Below the pieces are notes generated by a model. That model did no database searches. It worked only from the letters and a program-made list of their open reading frames with translations, and was not told the origin of the DNA. 64,000 nucleotides of DNA from Demequina gelatinilytica (GTDB lineage Bacteria > Actinomycetota > Actinomycetes > Actinomycetales > Demequinaceae). Positions 36,607-44,324 of the stretch are shown piece after piece. The position numbers and the translations under genes are program-made. The stretch spans positions 1-64,000 of the forward strand of contig NZ_BBLV01000019.1 in the NCBI RefSeq assembly GCF_000971115.1, read 5' to 3'. Every line of letters starts with the position of its first letter. The stretch's first letter is position 1.

Positions 36607-38376
36607 TCACTCCGCGCGGCACTCGAGCGCGCCTTCGGCGGGCGGCTCACCCTCCCCGATGTAGCTGAAGTCGGCCGTCTCACCGGCCGTGAGGTCGTCG
36701 TTCCATTCCTTGGGGGTCGCGATCCCGTCGGTGTGCTCGGCGTTCCAGAAGTCGGAGCCGCGGATCGCGGTGCCCGCCGGCAGCATCACCGCCCACGTGC
36801 TGAGATCGGCGTACGCCGTCACGAGCACCCGCGCCGTGTAGCCGTTGGTCCAGATCTGCTCGATGGTCAGCGACGCCGCGCAGGCCCCGTCGATCACGGG
36901 CTCCTCGGTCGCGCCGTCAGTCGCGCCCCCGGTCGACTCGGGCCCCTGCCCCACGGACGGGTAGGCGTTCGCCACGAGCTCGGTGAACTGCGCGGGGAAC
37001 CACGCGCCCGAGATGGGAGCGTCCGGGAGCGCTCCGGTGAGCTGGCCGTCGAGCCTGTCCGCGCGGTAGGCGGGGTCGCACATCTGGTCGAAGCCCTTGC
37101 CCTGATCGTTGGCGACCAGGCGTGACGAGCCGTCGGACTCGCCCGGCGGCTTGACCCACACGAATGCGTCGAGGTGCGCGTCGGGGTAGCCGTCGGGCGA
37201 CGCGACGGGCCGCTCACCGATCCCCGCGCCCGCGACGTTGCACCACGCGCCACGATGCCCGCGGCGATCCACCCGCGACTCGTCCACATAGGTCTCGAGG
37301 TCGTCCGAGGTGGATGCGGCCGTCGGGCGGTCGAGCCCTCCCCAGCCGTTGCGGCTCGTGTCGATCACCATGCCGGTGGACTCCGGGAAGCCGGCGGCGA
37401 CCACGCGCGTCCACAGGTCGGCGGCCCACGTCGCCTCGTCGAGGTCGGGGTTGAACTGGTAGAACGATGCGGCCTCCACGGGCTGCCCGCCCACCTGTGC
37501 GCCCGCCTCGAGGAAGGGCTCCTCGAGCGGCGTGGTGTTCGCGGTGTCCGTGACGAAGCCGTCGATCGAGGCGAAGCCCGCCTGCGTCTCCTGCGCGATC
37601 TCCGCGAACAGCGCCGCCGCCGCGCCGGCGTTGTCCGGCCAGCCGAGCCAGCCGGCATGCGCCGCGTCGAGGTACGAGTAGACGTTCGCGAGCGAGGCGA
37701 AGGTGTCGAGCGCGTAGACGATGCCTTCGCGGTAGTACGGCGCCGCCTCCTGGCATGCCTCGGCATCCGCGTTGGTCACCAGGTTGGGAAGGGAGTCGGG
37801 CTCGATCACGGTCACGATGCGGAGGTCCGCGTACTCGTCGCGCGCGAGGATGTCCGTGATCGCGTCGATGTACTCGGTGCGGTACCGCGCCATGTCCTCC
37901 GTGGTGGCGGACAGCTCGCCGTTGGAGGCGAGCGCGTAGCAGTCGCGCCCGGGGAGGTCGTAGACGACGAGCGTCACCACCACGGGCGCGCCGTCGGGGT
38001 CGTTCGCGGCCTGCCGCACGGCATCGTCGAGGTGAGCCTCGAGGCCGCGCACCGTGTCCGTCCCCTCGATGGTCTTGATGCGGTCGAGCCACACGCCGGT
38101 CGGCTGCGTGGACAGCGCGCGCATGTCGTCCGCGAGGAACGAGTCCGTGGTCTCGCCTGCGGTCGAGAGCACGTTCGCGGTCCAGTCCGCGTTCACGTAC
38201 ATGGTCGCGCCCTCGTAGGGGTTGTCCACGTGCCCCTCACGGCTCACGGGCACGCCGGCGCCGGTGGTCGGCGCGCCGGTGGCGCTGGGCCCGGGGTCGG
38301 GCTGCTCGTCGCCCGTGCAGCCGGCGAGCAGCAGCAGCGCGCACGCCGCCGCGGCCATCCGTGTTGCGATGCGCAT
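36607..38376 (-). CDS. Lipid-anchored family 6 glycoside hydrolase with CBM2
   Basis: A 589-residue cellulase. The signal peptide ends LLLLAGC (Cys20), a lipobox. The GH6 domain (about 50-460) has VVYDLPGRDCYALASNG, the catalytic acid region VIEPDSLPN (about residue 192) and FVWVKPPGESDG. The last 90 residues (CAASLTIEQIWTNGYTARV.. to C) match a CBM2 cellulose-binding module with its flanking cysteines. GH6 enzymes cut beta-1,4-glucan with inversion. GGAGGG precedes the ATG at MRIATRM. Lipid anchoring rather than free secretion is unusual for this architecture. Confidence 0.92.
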   Translation of the reverse strand: MRIATRMAAAACALLLLAGCTGDEQPDPGPSATGAPTTGAGVPVSREGHVDNPYEGATMYVNADWTANVLSTAGETTDSFLADDMRALSTQPTGVWLDRIKTIEGTDTVRGLEAHLDDAVRQAANDPDGAPVVVTLVVYDLPGRDCYALASNGELSATTEDMARYRTEYIDAITDILARDEYADLRIVTVIEPDSLPNLVTNADAEACQEAAPYYREGIVYALDTFASLANVYSYLDAAHAGWLGWPDNAGAAAALFAEIAQETQAGFASIDGFVTDTANTTPLEEPFLEAGAQVGGQPVEAASFYQFNPDLDEATWAADLWTRVVAAGFPESTGMVIDTSRNGWGGLDRPTAASTSDDLETYVDESRVDRRGHRGAWCNVAGAGIGERPVASPDGYPDAHLDAFVWVKPPGESDGSSRLVANDQGKGFDQMCDPAYRADRLDGQLTGALPDAPISGAWFPAQFTELVANAYPSVGQGPESTGGATDGATEEPVIDGACAASLTIEQIWTNGYTARVLVTAYADLSTWAVMLPAGTAIRGSDFWNAEHTDGIATPKEWNDDLTAGETADFSYIGEGEPPAEGALECRAE

Positions 38377-38460
38377 CGTCCCTCCTGCCGCCGACCCGGC
38401 AAGCGTAACCGGCGCCGGGCATGCCCACCTCACACCGACCGGTGGCGTGCGGGGGAGGTT

Positions 38461-39492
38461 TCAGGCGGCCTGCGCGACACGCAGGGCGGATGCCACGGCC
38501 TCGACGTCGCGCTCGTCGTTGTAGACGTAGAAGCCGATGCGGACGCGTCCGCCGCGGCCCGCGGCACGGATCCCCGCGCGCGCGAGCACGGACGCGTCGA
38601 CGCCCGTGAGGGAGACGATGGGCGATGCTCCGGGCGCGAGGCCCAGGCGCGCGCGCAGCTCCTCCGCGAGGCCCACGCTGTGGCGGCCGATGCTCCCGAC
38701 GCCCTCGCGCACCAGCAGCTCGAGCGCGACCGCACCGGCCTCGACCAGCTGCCACGGCGGCGACGTGTCGAGCCGCCGCGCGCTGGCGCTGAGCTGGACC
38801 TCGGGTCCGTACAGGGAGGACCAGGGACAGTCCGCGCCGTACCAGCTCGCGGACACGGGACGGACCCAGGCGGCCTCGGGCCGCACGGCCGCGAGCGCGA
38901 TCCCGCGGGGCGCTCCGAGCCACTTGTACGCGCTCGCGACCACCACATCGAAGGACCGCGCGTCGAGCGGCATCCAACCCGCGGCGTGGCTCACGTCGAG
39001 CAGCGTGCGGGTGCCCGAGATCCGCGCGGCCTCGGCGAGCGCAGCGAGGTCGAGCACCGCACCGTCCGCGCTCTGGACCGCGCTCACGGCGACCAGGTCC
39101 GCCCCACGGAGGGTCTCGGCGACGATGCGCGCGAGCGGCACCACGCGCACGTCGAGCCTGGGGTCGTGGGTGAAGGGCAGCATCACGGAGGAGAAGTCGC
39201 CGTCGGCGACCACCACGCGCGCGCCGTCGGGTAGCGAGGCGGCGACCATGCCCACCACCTGCGACGTCGAGCCCGCGAGGGCGATGTCCTCGGCGCGCGA
39301 GCCGACCAGCGCGGCGAACGCGACGCGCATGCGGTCGACCGCGCCGTCGAGCGCGGCCGGGTCGAGCGTGCCCCGCTCCCACGCGCGCACGGCGTGCCGC
39401 ACCGCGGCGGCCGTCGCGCGTGCGGGCAGGCCGTACGAAGGCGTGTCGAGGTACCCGGGTGCGGGACGGAAGGCCGTGGCGATGTCGAGCAT
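38461..39492 (-). CDS. Class V aminotransferase-fold protein (cysteine desulfurase-like)
   Basis: A 343-residue PLP enzyme. The PLP lysine is in VVVASAYKWLGAPRG and the cofactor Asp/His region is TRTLLDVSHAAGWMPLD. It starts MLDIATAFRPAPGYLDTPSYGLPARA, typical of the selenocysteine lyase/isopenicillin epimerase-like branch. It is shorter than cysteine desulfurases (about 400), and no cysteine-loop is obvious, so the reaction is uncertain. It is divergent from a LysR gene, which probably regulates it. Confidence 0.8.
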   Translation of the reverse strand: MLDIATAFRPAPGYLDTPSYGLPARATAAAVRHAVRAWERGTLDPAALDGAVDRMRVAFAALVGSRAEDIALAGSTSQVVGMVAASLPDGARVVVADGDFSSVMLPFTHDPRLDVRVVPLARIVAETLRGADLVAVSAVQSADGAVLDLAALAEAARISGTRTLLDVSHAAGWMPLDARSFDVVVASAYKWLGAPRGIALAAVRPEAAWVRPVSASWYGADCPWSSLYGPEVQLSASARRLDTSPPWQLVEAGAVALELLVREGVGSIGRHSVGLAEELRARLGLAPGASPIVSLTGVDASVLARAGIRAAGRGGRVRIGFYVYNDERDVEAVASALRVAQAA

Positions 39493-39570
39493 GACCCCAT
39501 GCTCGCCGCGCGCCGACACCGCCACAAGACAGCATCGTCGACACCCAGACCTCGATGCCATGATGGTCCC

Positions 39571-40449
39571 GTGATCGATGTCGAACGTCTGCTCATCCTC
39601 CGCGAGGTGGCCCGCCACGGGTCGAAAGCCGCAGCGGCACGCGCCCTTCAGCTGAGCGAGCCGACCGTCGCGCATCACCTGCGCGCGCTCGAGCGCCGCG
39701 CGGGCGTGCCGCTGACGTTCCGCGCGGGCCGCGTCACGCGCCTCACCGCGACGGGCGAGGCGCTCGTCGCCCACGCGGACGCCATCGCCGCCAGCCTCGA
39801 GGATGCGGAGCGCGCGCTGCACCACCACTCCGAGCTGCGCGTGGGCACGCTCCGCATCGCCGCGTTCACCTCGTTCTGCGCGACCGTTCTCCCGCGTCCT
39901 CTCGCACAGTTCGCGCGCACGTACCCCGGCATCGAGATCGGGCTCGAGGAGACCGAGACGGACCCGGCGCTCGCGCTGCTGCGCGAGGGGTCCGCGGACC
40001 TGGTGATCGGGTTCTCGGACGCCGCGACGCCGCCGCCCCTCGACATGCCCACCACGCCGCTCGGCCGCGACGAGTACCTCGCGATCCTGCCCGAGACCCA
40101 TCCGCTCGCGTCGCGGCCCGCGGTCGACATGGCGGCGCTCGCCGACGAGCGCTGGATCTCCGGATGCATCCGTTGCCGGACCCACCTGGTCGCGGCTGCC
40201 GGGGAGGCCGGCTTCGAGCCGCACATCGCGTTCGTCACGGAGGACTACATCGCCGCCCAGCGCCTCATCGCCGAGGGCCTGGGCGTCGCCCTGCTCACGC
40301 GCATGGCGCTCGATGCGAGCCCCGCCATCCCGGGCATCGTCGCCGTCCCCACGCGCGCCGCGACCTACCGTGACATCTTCGTGGCGCTGCCGGCATCGCC
40401 GGCGCCCGCCGCACGCGCCTTCGCGGAGCTGCTGGTCACCGGCCTGTGA
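39571..40449 (+). CDS. LysR-family transcriptional regulator
   Basis: A 292-residue regulator. The N-terminal winged helix is VIDVERLLILREVARHGSKAAAARALQLSEPTVAHHLRALERRAG. A periplasmic-binding-like effector domain follows (LRIAAFTSFCATVLPRPLAQFARTYPGIEIGLEE). The GTG start fits the family N-terminus; a longer frame would enter the divergent gene's promoter. The target is likely the neighbouring aminotransferase-fold gene across the 78-bp gap. Confidence 0.88.
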   Translation: MIDVERLLILREVARHGSKAAAARALQLSEPTVAHHLRALERRAGVPLTFRAGRVTRLTATGEALVAHADAIAASLEDAERALHHHSELRVGTLRIAAFTSFCATVLPRPLAQFARTYPGIEIGLEETETDPALALLREGSADLVIGFSDAATPPPLDMPTTPLGRDEYLAILPETHPLASRPAVDMAALADERWISGCIRCRTHLVAAAGEAGFEPHIAFVTEDYIAAQRLIAEGLGVALLTRMALDASPAIPGIVAVPTRAATYRDIFVALPASPAPAARAFAELLVTGL

Positions 40450-40452
40450 GAC

Positions 40453-40720
40453 ACCGCGAGGCCCCCGGTGTTGGCAGTCACCAGGGGCCTCGCGTATCGG
40501 TCGGGACGACGTTGGCAGCCGCCGCCCCGAGGGGGACGAGCCGAGAGGCGTCCGCGGCCCTGCTCCGGCCCGGCCGAAGCCGGTCATCAGATCCGGAGCC
40601 TGCCGGTCCGACCCGTCCGTCGCGGCCCCTCCGGGAGGTGGGGAGGGAACGCGAGCGATGGACGGGCCGACCGGCGACCATGGGCGCCTCTCGGCTCGGG
40701 ACCCCTGGGGGGGTGGGGGC
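40453..40720 (-). ncRNA. Candidate structured non-coding RNA
   Basis: No credible gene lies in this stretch, but it is full of pairing. An outer 14-bp stem joins CGAGCCGAGAGGCG (40537-40550) with its perfect complement (40685-40698). Inside lie CCGGTC..CCCGTCC with GGACGGG..GACCGG and a GCTCCGG..CCGGAGC stem-loop. The 3' end on the minus strand is the hairpin 40455-40494. A putative promoter lies upstream on the minus strand: the repeat box at 40746-40766 and a -10-like TATTGAT at 40727-40733. It resembles no RNA family I know (not RNase P, tmRNA or SRP). The strand is inferred from the promoter. Confidence 0.42.
40455..40494. terminator. Bidirectional terminator hairpin
   Basis: CGCGAGGCCCC and GGGGCCTCGCG form an 11-bp perfect stem, with GGTG/CACC pairing further in. 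It begins 6 nt after the LysR stop and would end both LysR transcripts and any minus-strand RNA from 40720. Confidence 0.65.
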
Positions 40721-40745
40721 ACTGACATCAATACTCACGACCGCG

Positions 40746-40766
40746 CCTGGGAGAACGCTGGGAGCA
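40746..40766 (-). promoter_or_regulatory. Two-repeat regulator box, copy 1
   Basis: On the minus strand: TCCCAGC, four bases, TCCCAGG; the two CTGGGAG complements are 11 bp apart. The 21 bp match the box at 44208-44228 at 20 positions. The spacing and heptamer fit binding by PhoP-type OmpR-family regulators. A TATTGAT -10-like hexamer lies 12 nt downstream on the minus strand. Confidence 0.6.
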
Positions 40767-40792
40767 GGATGCGAGGTCGCCGGGAGCCTCCC

Positions 40793-40903
40793 TCTCCCCT
40801 GACAGCGCCAACGGATCTCAATGCGACGCGCCGGTGCATCGGCCGTCGTGGGCCGATGCACCGGCGCGTCGTTCGCGTTTCCGTTGCGGCTGTCAGAGAG
40901 GGG
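40793..40903. repeat. R2 inverted-repeat element, copy E
   Basis: Outer arms CTGACAGCGCCAACGGA and TCCGTTGCGGCTGTCAG enclose a perfect 20-bp stem (GACGCGCCGGTGCATCGGCC at 40825-40844 with 40851-40870, 6-nt loop). It ends 2 bp before the stop codon of the Cthe_2159-like gene and can serve as its terminator. The outer arms match copy F at 56505-56610. Confidence 0.7.
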
Positions 40904-40905
40904 CG

Positions 40906-42747
40906 TCAGTCCGCCGTCACGGTGCCGAGCTCGGTGCCGCCGGTGGCCGCGGCGCCCATCACGAGCCCGCCGGCCACCGCGTCGCCCGAGACGGTCGCGC
41001 CGGTCGAGATCGTGTAGCTCTCGCCCGAGACGATCGCGTCGCTGGACAGCACGAGCGACTGCGAGACCTTGCCCGTGGTGAACGTCGCGACCTGGTTGCC
41101 GTCCGCATCGGACACCGTGATCGAGGTGCCCGCCGCGATCGCCGAGGCGAACGTGATGGTGAGCACGCCCTGGCCGTCGGCCTCGGGCGACTCGAGCATC
41201 CCTGCCGCGCCCGACGCCGCAAGGGTGCCGCCCGAGATGGTGAAGGTGCCGTTGGTGTCGATCGCGCCGTTGCCGCTGTTGGTCGGGCCGTCGATCACCA
41301 CGGTGCCGCCGGTCATCGTCGCCGTGCCGTTCGAGTCGAGCCCGTCGCCCTCGGCGTCGATGTACCAGGTGCCGCCGGTGACCTCCAGGTAGCGGCCCTC
41401 GGCCGCCTGGTCCATGCCGCCCATGCCGCCGCCGGGGCCCTCGACCGTGGTCGCGTCGGTGGCGCCGTCGGTCGCGGCATCGGACGATGCGTCGGTCGTG
41501 TAGGCCGCGATGGTCACCGTCGCGGTGGTCGAGGCGGTCGCGTCGGTCGACGTGCTGGTGCCGGTCGTGTCCTCGGTCGAGGACTCGCCGGGGCGACCTC
41601 CGCGGTCGCCGCCCATGCCGCCGCCGGACGGCATCTCGCCGCCCCAGTCCCCGCCGCCCAAGTCGGACGTGCCGGAGGAGGACCCGGAGCTCACGTTGAT
41701 GCCGTCGTCGCTCGACGCGATGGTGCCGGTGCCGCCCGAGAGCAGGATGACGCCACCCTCGAGCCCCTCGTAGGACTCGGAGACGGTCACGGTGCCGTCG
41801 GAGATGTGCAGCACGCCGTCGGTGGTGATGCCGTCGTCGCCGGCAGCGATGGACAGCGTGCCGCCCTCGACGGTGGCCTGGTTGACCGCGTCGATGCCGT
41901 CGACGCCCGACGCGATGTCGAGCGTGCCGCCGGAGATCCACACCACGCCCACCGCGGAGTCCTCGTCGAGCGACTCGTTGGTGGACTTGAGGCCGTCGCC
42001 CTCGGCGTCGACGGTGATGTCGCCACCCTTCACCACCAGGTAGTCCTTGCCCCGGATGCCGTCGTCAGCCGCGGTCACCGTGATGGTGCCCGACTCGATG
42101 ACGATGCCGTCCTTCGACGCGATGCCGTCCTCGGCCACACCGTCGACGTCGAGCGAGCCCTCGCCTGCGATCCAGATGTCCGCGGTCGAGTAGAGCGTCG
42201 CGTTGGGCGCGTCGGACTCCTCGTCGTCCGCGGGCGTCGCGTCGGCGGCGTCGGACAGCGTGTTGGTCGAGCCCTCCTCGAGCCAGATCACCACCTCGTC
42301 CGCTCCCTCGATGTCGAGCGCGGCGGTGTCCGCGGACGTGATGTCCACGCCGTCGAGGATGAGGGTGACGTCCTCGTCGTCGGTCGCGACGACCACCTGG
42401 CCGGCGCTGAGCGTGCCGCTCAGGCGGTAGGTGCCGCCCGCCGTGATGGTGACGACGTCGCCGTCGACGCTCACGCCGTCGCCGCCGGTCGAGCCGGAGT
42501 CGGACAACGTGATCTCCACCGCGTTCTCGAGGTTCGCGGAGGTGTCGAGGTCGTTGACGTCGAGGTCGTCGTACGTGACCTCGGTGAGCTCGGTGGCGGT
42601 GGCCGACGTCGTCTCGGTGGAGGTCGTCTCGGTGGTGGCGCCGGTGTCGGTCGACACCTCGTCGTCGGAGCCCGTGGTGGTCGAGCAGCCGGCGAGGAGC
42701 AGGGTGCCGGCCAGGGCGCCGGCGAGGAACGGGAGGGGCTTGCGCAT
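40906..42747 (-). CDS. Cthe_2159-type carbohydrate-binding lipoprotein
   Basis: A 613-residue surface lipoprotein (lipobox LLLAGC, Cys21) with a Thr/Glu-rich linker and then right-handed beta-helix repeats (DGIASKDGIVIESGTITVTAADDGI, DGIDAVNQATVEGGTLSIAAGDDGI), as in the Cthe_2159 family, reported to bind polygalacturonate and cellulose-like polymers with calcium. A Gly/Met-rich insert (GGDWGGEMPSGGGMGG) interrupts the repeats. Last gene of the DUF4956-VTC operon; in related clusters this place is often held by a CotH-type protein. Confidence 0.82.
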   Translation of the reverse strand: MRKPLPFLAGALAGTLLLAGCSTTTGSDDEVSTDTGATTETTSTETTSATATELTEVTYDDLDVNDLDTSANLENAVEITLSDSGSTGGDGVSVDGDVVTITAGGTYRLSGTLSAGQVVVATDDEDVTLILDGVDITSADTAALDIEGADEVVIWLEEGSTNTLSDAADATPADDEESDAPNATLYSTADIWIAGEGSLDVDGVAEDGIASKDGIVIESGTITVTAADDGIRGKDYLVVKGGDITVDAEGDGLKSTNESLDEDSAVGVVWISGGTLDIASGVDGIDAVNQATVEGGTLSIAAGDDGITTDGVLHISDGTVTVSESYEGLEGGVILLSGGTGTIASSDDGINVSSGSSSGTSDLGGGDWGGEMPSGGGMGGDRGGRPGESSTEDTTGTSTSTDATASTTATVTIAAYTTDASSDAATDGATDATTVEGPGGGMGGMDQAAEGRYLEVTGGTWYIDAEGDGLDSNGTATMTGGTVVIDGPTNSGNGAIDTNGTFTISGGTLAASGAAGMLESPEADGQGVLTITFASAIAAGTSITVSDADGNQVATFTTGKVSQSLVLSSDAIVSGESYTISTGATVSGDAVAGGLVMGAAATGGTELGTVTAD

Positions 42748-42768
42748 GGGGATCGTCTCTCTCAGGTC

Positions 42769-43530
42769 TCAGGCCGCGTGAGCGGCGGTCGTCAGGTGCC
42801 GGCGCAGCGTGCGGGACCACCGGTTCGACGGGAGGTCAGGCTGCAGCGCGGCCAGGGTGGTGCAGTACTTGGAGACGCGGGTGGGACGGATGCCGCGCGC
42901 CCACAGCGCGCGGTCGACGTCGCCTGCCCGCATCGAGGACTTGGTCTCGACGATGAGGGCCCCGCCGAAGTCGATGCTCGGGCCCTCCGCGGAGATGCCG
43001 GTCACACCGGTGTCGACCGTGACGCGGGCTCCGTGCGCCACGAGCGTCGCCCGGCGGTACCGCGTGGTGAGCACCGGGGCGAGGTCGTCGACCGCCGCCC
43101 CGACCTGCGGGAAGGAGGCGACGAACGCGCGGGCCGCGCCCTCGAGGAGGTCCGTCGGAGCATCGTCCGCGAGCCACTCGCGGTGCTTGACCGTCTCGCC
43201 CTTCGGCGAGCGCAGCTTGACCTCGATCGCCCGGCCGCCCGTGTCGAGGTACTCGCGGGTGCGGACCTTGTAGCGGGCCGGCCGCCGGCGCGCGGCGTCA
43301 CGGTACGAGTGGAGCTCCGGGGTGTCGTAGTAGACCGACTCGTAGCCGAAGGAGCGGACCCCGTCGATCTCGAGGGCGCGCAGGCCCTCGACGTCGGCCA
43401 TGACGTCGGCCCACACGGCCGGCGAGACGATGTACTTGCGGTCCACGCGGGTCAGCAGCGCGTACTCGTCCTCGAGCTCGGCGAGCGCGACCGCGGGCAG
43501 CTCCGCCAGGCGGGTCTCCCAGGCGTTCAT
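42769..43530 (-). CDS. VTC-domain polyphosphate polymerase
   Basis: A 253-residue protein with a VTC catalytic tunnel fold: LLTRVDRKYIVSP, ESVYYDTPELHSYRDAARRRPARYKVRTREYLDTGGRAIEVKLRSPKGETVKHR, TTRYRRATLV, IVETKSS and SKYCTTLA. The basic and acidic tunnel residues of this family are present. Eukaryotic Vtc4 makes polyphosphate from ATP; bacterial versions are presumed to act similarly. Its ATG overlaps the stop of the DUF4956 gene (ATGA). Confidence 0.88.
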   Translation of the reverse strand: MNAWETRLAELPAVALAELEDEYALLTRVDRKYIVSPAVWADVMADVEGLRALEIDGVRSFGYESVYYDTPELHSYRDAARRRPARYKVRTREYLDTGGRAIEVKLRSPKGETVKHREWLADDAPTDLLEGAARAFVASFPQVGAAVDDLAPVLTTRYRRATLVAHGARVTVDTGVTGISAEGPSIDFGGALIVETKSSMRAGDVDRALWARGIRPTRVSKYCTTLAALQPDLPSNRWSRTLRRHLTTAAHAA

Positions 43531-44135
43531 CGCGCCACCTCGGCGGCCACGCCCTGGGCGCCGACGCGCTCGACGGTGGGACGCTCGACCTGCGCGTGGA
43601 GCGTGTAGCGGACGTCCACCACGGTCGACTCGTTGAGGAGGTCGACCTTGCGGATGGTCGCGCGGTGGACCGTCGCGCCGAGCAGGGCCTCGAGGTACTC
43701 GCGCGCCCCCTCCTCCGTGGTGAAGGCCTGGTCGAGCACCATCTGCTGCTGGCGGCTGCGGGGCAGCAGGCGCGGGTTGTCACCCACCAGGATCACGCCG
43801 AGCAGCACCGCCATGAGCGTGAAGCTGAGCGACGCGGACAGCGCCGGGAAGCCGCCCAGCAGGCCGATCGCGATGGCCGTGAAGTAGTACGCGATCTCCG
43901 CGTGGTCCATCTCGGTCGATCGCAGGCGGATGATCGAGAGGACCGCGAAGATGCCCATGCCGAAGCCGAGCGAGATGTCCGCGTTGGTCATCGCGTAGGT
44001 CACGCCCATGACGCCCACGTTGATCGACAGGAACGCGACGATGAGGTCGCGGCGGCGATGACGGGGGAAGTACAGGCCGAAGACCATGATGGAGATCGCG
44101 ATCAGGTCGGCGAGGATGAAGGCGTAGACGGGCAT
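43527..44135 (-). CDS. DUF4956 membrane protein
   Basis: A 202-residue protein with about four membrane segments (FILADLIAISIMVFGLYF, LIVAFLSINVGVMGVTYAM, MGIFAVLSIIRLRSTEMDHAEIAYYF, SLSFTLMAVLLGVIL) and a soluble C-terminal domain of about 85 residues. DUF4956 proteins are repeatedly found next to VTC-domain genes, perhaps as membrane partner or channel. First gene of the operon; the divergent response regulator gene lies 189 bp away, with several regulator sites in between. Confidence 0.88.
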   Translation of the reverse strand: MPVYAFILADLIAISIMVFGLYFPRHRRRDLIVAFLSINVGVMGVTYAMTNADISLGFGMGIFAVLSIIRLRSTEMDHAEIAYYFTAIAIGLLGGFPALSASLSFTLMAVLLGVILVGDNPRLLPRSRQQQMVLDQAFTTEEGAREYLEALLGATVHRATIRKVDLLNESTVVDVRYTLHAQVERPTVERVGAQGVAAEVAR

Positions 44136-44182
44136 GGTGACCTCTCAGGTAGGGGGCGCCGGGTCTGCACCCCGTGCCGTTT

Positions 44183-44200
44183 GTTCACCAACAGTTAACC
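44183..44200. promoter_or_regulatory. PHO-box-like direct repeat
   Basis: GTTCACC, four bases, GTTAACC: two heptamers 11 bp apart, close to the GTTCACC repeats bound by Streptomyces PhoP. It lies about 50 bp upstream of the DUF4956 start, and overlaps a possible -10 (TTAACT on the minus strand). Confidence 0.45.
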
Positions 44201-44207
44201 GAGCACA

Positions 44208-44228
44208 CCTGGGAGAACCCTGGGAGCA
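44208..44228 (-). promoter_or_regulatory. Two-repeat regulator box, copy 2
   Basis: Two CTGGGAG heptamers 11 bp apart (44209 and 44220); on the minus strand TCCCAGG, GTTC, TCCCAGG. This is 20 of 21 bases identical to the box at 40746-40766. It lies about 75-95 bp upstream of the DUF4956 operon and about 100 bp from the response regulator start, so it may control either. Confidence 0.62.
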
Positions 44229-44324
44229 CCGCTGGAGTCGGCTGTGACGCCTGGCACCGCCCGTCACGGCCCACGCCCAGGCGCCTCCCAGCGAATCGTG
44301 AGGTTCCACGGCGATACTTGACGC

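Noticed and set aside
40478-40740. A minus-strand coding frame through the structured region
   Set aside because: The frame is Pro/Arg/Ser-rich, has no RBS or domain, and continues into the neighbouring gene; a structured RNA explains the inverted repeats better.
40441-40740. RNase P RNA, tmRNA or SRP RNA in the gap after LysR
   Set aside because: Their conserved cores (for example GAGGAAAGTCC for RNase P) are missing on both strands.
40834-43608. 924-codon plus-strand frame
   Set aside because: It runs opposite the Cthe_2159-like and VTC genes, which have clear domains and signals; the frame also passes through the R2 hairpin.
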